Source of the DNA: Owenia fusiformis
Lineage: Eukaryota > Annelida > Polychaeta > Sabellida > Oweniidae
Assembly: GCA_903813345.2 (NCBI GenBank)
Contig: CAIIXF020000009.1
Coordinates: 27,006,740 to 27,070,739, forward strand
Direction: 5' to 3'
DNA: 64,000 nt
Positions 62,201 through 64,000 of the stretch are shown here, piece after piece. Numbering within the stretch: position 1 is the first letter of the stretch; the number at the start of each line of letters is the position of its first letter. The position numbers and the translations under genes were made by a program. The notes beneath the pieces are model-generated. The model searched no databases. It worked only from the letters and a program-made list of their open reading frames with translations, and was not told the origin of the DNA.

Positions 62201-63903
62201 CACAAGAATGAAACACAGTAGCAAACAAATCATTGGGACAATCATTTAATAATAAGTAATAAGTGAATGATGTCTAAAACTTGTACAGGTATATACATGT
62301 ATAGGTTTTACTGAACATGAGTAAAAAACACTAACCTGCACTCTTTATATAACCTGCATGGACCAGTCACTAGATGCCCAAACATAAACAATGGCCAGCC
62401 GTATGCAGCTTGGGCAAATTTCATATAGTGCGCTAAAGCTTGTATATTCATCCAAGGCTTTATGCCATTATTTTCTAACCTCTGGGAAGTGGCCCCACCC
62501 TCTGGGACTTGAGGAGGAATTGAAGTAGACGTAGATGTAGGCTGACTTCTCTGAGCTATAGATCTGAGTGTCTTTGGTCGGCTGTCTTGTTCCTCTTTAA
62601 GAAGTATAAATCCAGCTGCAATATCAGTTGGTGTCAAATCAACCTCCTGTAAAAGATGTTGAGAATGTATATACAGTAAAACATGTAATATGGAACACAT
62701 CAGTAAGTGGAACACATACATAAGTGAAACACTTTTCAGAGTCCCATTACAATTGACTTAATGTTAAATGGTAGAGGTGTAACTCCCGAGTCAGTAACTC
62801 GAGTACAGCTCGTCAGAGCTGCCTATGCATTGGCTCGAGTTGTCCTCTAGAAACTCGCAATCTATTTCAACTCGCGAGCTAGCTATAACTCGAGTCAACT
62901 CGCGAGTTTCGCCTATCTTGCAAGCATGTAAAATGAATTCGGGTCCCAGAGATCGTGCAAAATTACTTCATTAGTGGAATAAATATACCAATGATCGCCA
63001 TATTTAGCGCCCGTCACCTAAAAAACACTCTCAAAGCTTCACAAAGTTCAACAAATATCGTGGAATGACGAGTTACACCAAAAATATCAGAAAAAGATCG
63101 ACTATCGAAGGAACTCAACGGGCGATAATAGAGTAGTCATTAAAATTGAATTGAAAAATGGTCCCCTTATTCTCACGTCGTTTACACGACTTTTACATAA
63201 AAAGATGATCTATCATTAAATTAAGATCATAAGTCTTAACTTGAGATCGATAACCAGCAGTCTTTTGTATAAATAATGAAGATAATCCGGGAAAACCATT
63301 CATTAATTTGAGGGGCCCTTCTGGGTTTTCTAAAATATTGTTTGGTTAGATTCTAGCGATCTCTCGTCCTTACCGTATGCGGCGACGTCTATACCAGATC
63401 GTTTTTGATTGAAATATGAGATAACTGCAATGAATACCACACTTTCTTATGGCCCCACGTGTTAAATACCTTTTAGATGTGATTAAACCAGAGAAACTTG
63501 CCGCTTGAAGTTACAGTAATTTTGTCTAGCCGGGTTTACAATATGTACTGGACGAAATGAATGAACTCGAGTTTTACTCGAGTTTTGGAAATATTTGGCA
63601 AGTTGAACTCGAGTTGGATTTTTCTGGCGAGTTACACCTCTATTAAATGGACCTCTGCACGTGGAGCACCTTCCTAGTCAATTTAAGGATATGTCATACT
63701 CAAAGGGTACTGTACATAGTTGCCCTGATATTGATTATTGTTTTATATTTTGTAATACTCAAATAGCTACATGATTCAGGATTGAACTTTGGAAGTGACC
63801 CCTTACCTCACTAAAGAATTCTGCAAATAACTGTCCTACATCACTGAATGCATTCTGACTATGCTCATCACATCCCACACAACAGCAGCACAGGTATTTG
63901 CAC
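53047..63903 (-). CDS. DAGLB: Diacylglycerol lipase, beta-like (3' part, ten exons)
   Basis: An sn-1-specific serine hydrolase that converts diacylglycerol to 2-arachidonoylglycerol, on the inner face of membranes. The ten visible exons give 504 residues plus stop, all phases consistent. The order is a Cys cluster ([14 protein letters not shown]), [14 protein letters not shown], a conserved YGWPLFMF block, [20 protein letters not shown], the nucleophile elbow [12 protein letters not shown] with Ser near residue 270, [22 protein letters not shown] (catalytic Asp region), and [12 protein letters not shown] (catalytic His). The protein ends about 30 residues after the His block, as in DAGL-beta, without the long alpha-type tail. 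The N-terminal four membrane helices must lie beyond 64000. Confidence 0.94.
53532..53638 (-). CDS. DAGLB: DAGL exon
   Basis: Acceptor CCGTTTTAATTCAG, donor GTATGT. It reads [20 protein letters not shown], then [15 protein letters not shown]. The PPGKI (PPGRI) step is characteristic of the DAGL region preceding the catalytic His. Confidence 0.93.
53995..54135 (-). CDS. DAGLB: DAGL exon with Ser-rich linker
   Basis: Acceptor TTATCTTTTCCAG, donor GTAAAC, exactly 47 codons. It reads [20 protein letters not shown], then [19 protein letters not shown], a flexible Ser-rich linker between the catalytic Asp and His, where DAGL enzymes have a variable insert. The exon's 5' edge belongs to a 49-bp minisatellite. 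Confidence 0.92.
54119..54351. repeat. 49-bp minisatellite, five copies, containing a DAGL acceptor
   Basis: Units of TGTCATTATTTTATGCTGG, AAAAGATAACATC, ATATTGCTACAAGCCCC. On the minus strand each carries TTATCTTTTCCAG followed by CATAAAA, so the acceptor used at 54135 has four look-alikes at about 54184, 54233, 54282 and 54331. The real exon is the left-most unit (last in transcript order). Confidence 0.93.
54571..54712 (-). CDS. DAGLB: DAGL exon with catalytic Asp region
   Basis: Acceptor TTTTTCTTGCAG, donor GTGTGT. It reads [40 protein letters not shown] and KDCNKPK. SVVLxxDxVPRLG is the conserved block with the putative catalytic Asp. Confidence 0.95.
54724..56750 (+). mobile_element. 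13-copy short element family, copy 11, split by a satellite
   Basis: The 5' part at 54724-54757 reads CAAGGCATTAACATGACAAA, ATGTCACCACCT. The 3' part at 56641-56750 continues AAATTGTTAGACGCCGGACG, ACCATAACAATATGTCACCA and the terminal TTGGTGGTGACAT. Between them lies a 1.9-kb satellite. Its outer edge is about 10 bp upstream of a DAGL acceptor. Confidence 0.82.
54758..56640. repeat. Satellite of ~125-150-bp units with DR4 nuclear-receptor-like sites
   Basis: About 13 units, each with GACCTTGAGAAGGTCATTG, AAGGTCAAATGTCAAATC, a TAAAGTCAGATTTGAATTTC stretch, TGAGAACATGTAGATGATTT, a poly-A run, and TCAATTTGAAGCAAGTTGAA. AGGTCATTGAAGGTCA (AGGTCA, four bases, AGGTCA) appears 13 times. Higher-order variation shows in units carrying an extra AAATCTAAAGTC. 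Confidence 0.95.
56755..57101. other. DAGL intron, unique
   Basis: AT-rich intron between the satellite and the GHSLG exon. Nothing recognised. Confidence 0.4.
57102..57229 (-). CDS. DAGLB: DAGL exon with nucleophile elbow GHSLG
   Basis: Acceptor ATTTACTTATAG, donor GTAAAT. It reads [40 protein letters not shown] and LL. GHSLG is the lipase GxSxG motif with the catalytic Ser, and [16 protein letters not shown] is diagnostic for DAGL. Confidence 0.97.
57227..58870. repeat. ~125-bp tandem duplication starting at a splice acceptor, interrupted by an element
   Basis: TAACCCTATAAGTAAAT, TATAAGTGTTATGTC, CAAGACTCC, GAGGAAATGACGGTAG and GATTAGTCTGATCCCAAAAT occur at 57225-57350. They occur again in two pieces at 57354-57398 and 58790-58860. 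The second copy was split by insertion of the element at 57399-58783. Confidence 0.85.
57399..58783. mobile_element. Insertion with internal CAGGAGAAAA repeats, 6-bp TSD CAATAC
   Basis: CATACCTGCTAACCTCTC at the left and (inverted) CACAGTTGCCAACTCCCG at the right, flanked by CAATAC at 57393-57398 and 58784-58789. The left third is a degenerate array of AACAGGAGAAAACAGGAG and TTCTTTTAAAA. The right end has a related AAATCGGGAG array. No transposase seen. Confidence 0.82.
58994..59149 (-). CDS. DAGLB: DAGL exon
   Basis: Acceptor TTTCTTTATCCAG, donor GTGAGT, 52 codons in phase 0. It reads [40 protein letters not shown] and [12 protein letters not shown]. HKGMxxAAxYV matches the DAGL catalytic-domain helix before the nucleophile. 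Confidence 0.96.
59584..59667 (-). CDS. DAGLB: DAGL exon
   Basis: Acceptor TTTTGGTTTTCAG, donor GTAAGT, 28 codons. It reads [28 protein letters not shown], the highly conserved first beta-strands of the alpha/beta hydrolase domain, with RGTLS as the oxyanion-region motif. Confidence 0.97.
59692..59837 (+). mobile_element. 13-copy short element family, copy 12
   Basis: ACAAGGGATTAATCAAAATG, TAACAACCTGCCATTTGTT, a core with CCAACCTCCAAACG and CCACCAAACACC, ACTATAGCAATATGTCCCC and the terminal TTCTGGTGGTGACAT. It is 25 bp upstream of a DAGL acceptor, antisense. Confidence 0.85.
60362..60491 (-). CDS. DAGLB: DAGL exon
   Basis: Acceptor TTTTGTATTCCAG, donor GTATTT. It reads [40 protein letters not shown] and HNK. 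It joins the Cys-rich segment to the DAGL pattern leading into [14 protein letters not shown]. One leading and no trailing base fit neighbouring exons. Confidence 0.94.
60600..60714 (+). mobile_element. 13-copy short element family, copy 13
   Basis: CAAGGCATTAACATGGAAAA, TGCTACCACCACCTACCAT, a core with GCCGATCGTCGAATGCC, GTTGGAGACTGTGGTAGTGA. The internal ATAACAATATG-hairpin part is deleted. Confidence 0.78.
60716..62335. other. DAGL intron, no confirmed exon
   Basis: Contains a small inverted pair AGGGTGTCAACATG / TACAGTAGACACCCT at 61333-61388, a mariner-type mini element. A minus-strand open frame near 61689-61811 reads [20 protein letters not shown] after an AG, but splice phase already joins the flanking DAGL exons directly. 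I therefore do not call it an exon. Confidence 0.4.
62336..62646 (-). CDS. DAGLB: DAGL exon
   Basis: Acceptor ACATCTTTTACAG, donor GTTAGT. It reads [20 protein letters not shown], then a Ser/Pro/Thr-rich linker ([17 protein letters not shown]), and [20 protein letters not shown]. DLxPxDIAAGxxLL and YAxxxYGWPLxM are strong DAGL markers. Confidence 0.97.
62660..63720. repeat. Tigger/pogo-like fragment interrupted by a hAT-type element
   Basis: CAGTAAAACATGTAATATGG, AGTGGAACACATAC and ACTTAATGTTAAATGG at the left continue past the inserted element as ACCTCTGCACGTGGAGCACC. This is the same family as at 17770-17935. Confidence 0.6.
62772..63642. mobile_element. Non-autonomous hAT-type element, 8-bp TSD TTAAATGG
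   Basis: TAGAGGTGTAACTCCCGAG at the left and (inverted) TAGAGGTGTAACTCGCCAG at the right, flanked by TTAAATGG at 62764-62771 and 63643-63650. Eight-base target duplications and TAGxG termini are the hallmark of hAT elements. The ends are full of CTCGAGT/ACTCGAG motifs. No transposase frame is visible. It lies in a DAGL intron. Confidence 0.93.
63807..63903 (-). CDS. DAGLB: DAGL exon, first in the window
   Basis: Acceptor TATTCAATTTAG, donor GTAAGG. It reads [32 protein letters not shown]. The Cys cluster follows the last membrane helix in DAGL proteins and may be palmitoylated (inference). One leading base needs an upstream exon beyond 64000. Confidence 0.94.
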
Positions 63904-64000
63904 CTAAATTGAATACAATGTGCATTATAAAACTTCACATTGCAGGCACTTGCCTCAAACAATGTCCACCATCCAACAACATGCTACAAACCTCTCATTT

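Overview
This is animal (eukaryotic) nuclear DNA: AT-rich, with short coding exons in long introns, GT-AG splice sites, and a heavy load of inverted-repeat transposons and minisatellites. The protein families and transposon types suggest a marine invertebrate. I cannot name the phylum from sequence alone.

Three genes lie head-to-tail on the minus strand. (1) An ankyrin-repeat TRP-type cation channel at 847-13781: three exons, 815 codons as modelled. Its true 5' end is uncertain. (2) A complete TMC (transmembrane channel-like) gene at 25317-48717: 17 exons joined by matching splice phase into a 1203-residue protein with a very long proline/glycine/tyrosine-rich N-terminus and the family signature beginning CWET. 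(3) The 3' part of a diacylglycerol lipase, beta-like, at 53047-63903: ten exons, 504 residues, with the catalytic GHSLG motif and the conserved Asp and His regions. Its N-terminal membrane exons lie beyond the right edge. I found no convincing gene on the plus strand; plus-strand open frames are shadows of these exons or products of tandem repeats.

The introns and intergenic DNA hold many elements. There are Tc1/mariner-type elements with TA targets, two of them with clear transposase C-terminal relics and one with a probable relic. There is a hAT-type element with an 8-bp duplication, a TTAA element, an element with a 5-bp duplication, Tigger-like fragments, a tRNA-derived SINE, long fold-back repeats, and a 13-member family of about 100-160 bp elements, 12 of them antisense to the genes.

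The most unusual feature is that minisatellites repeatedly begin at exon edges. The repeat unit contains the last codons and stop of the TRP and DAGL genes, the splice donors of TMC exons 10 and 14, and the 5' end and acceptor of a DAGL exon. Another array starts a few bases inside the intron after TMC exon 5. A second notable feature is a 1.9-kb satellite in a DAGL intron. It sits inside a member of the 13-copy family and carries 13 copies of a DR4-type nuclear-receptor half-site pair.

Functionally, DAGL makes 2-arachidonoylglycerol from diacylglycerol, and TRP and TMC proteins are sensory channel families. The linkage is suggestive, but no co-regulation is visible in the sequence.
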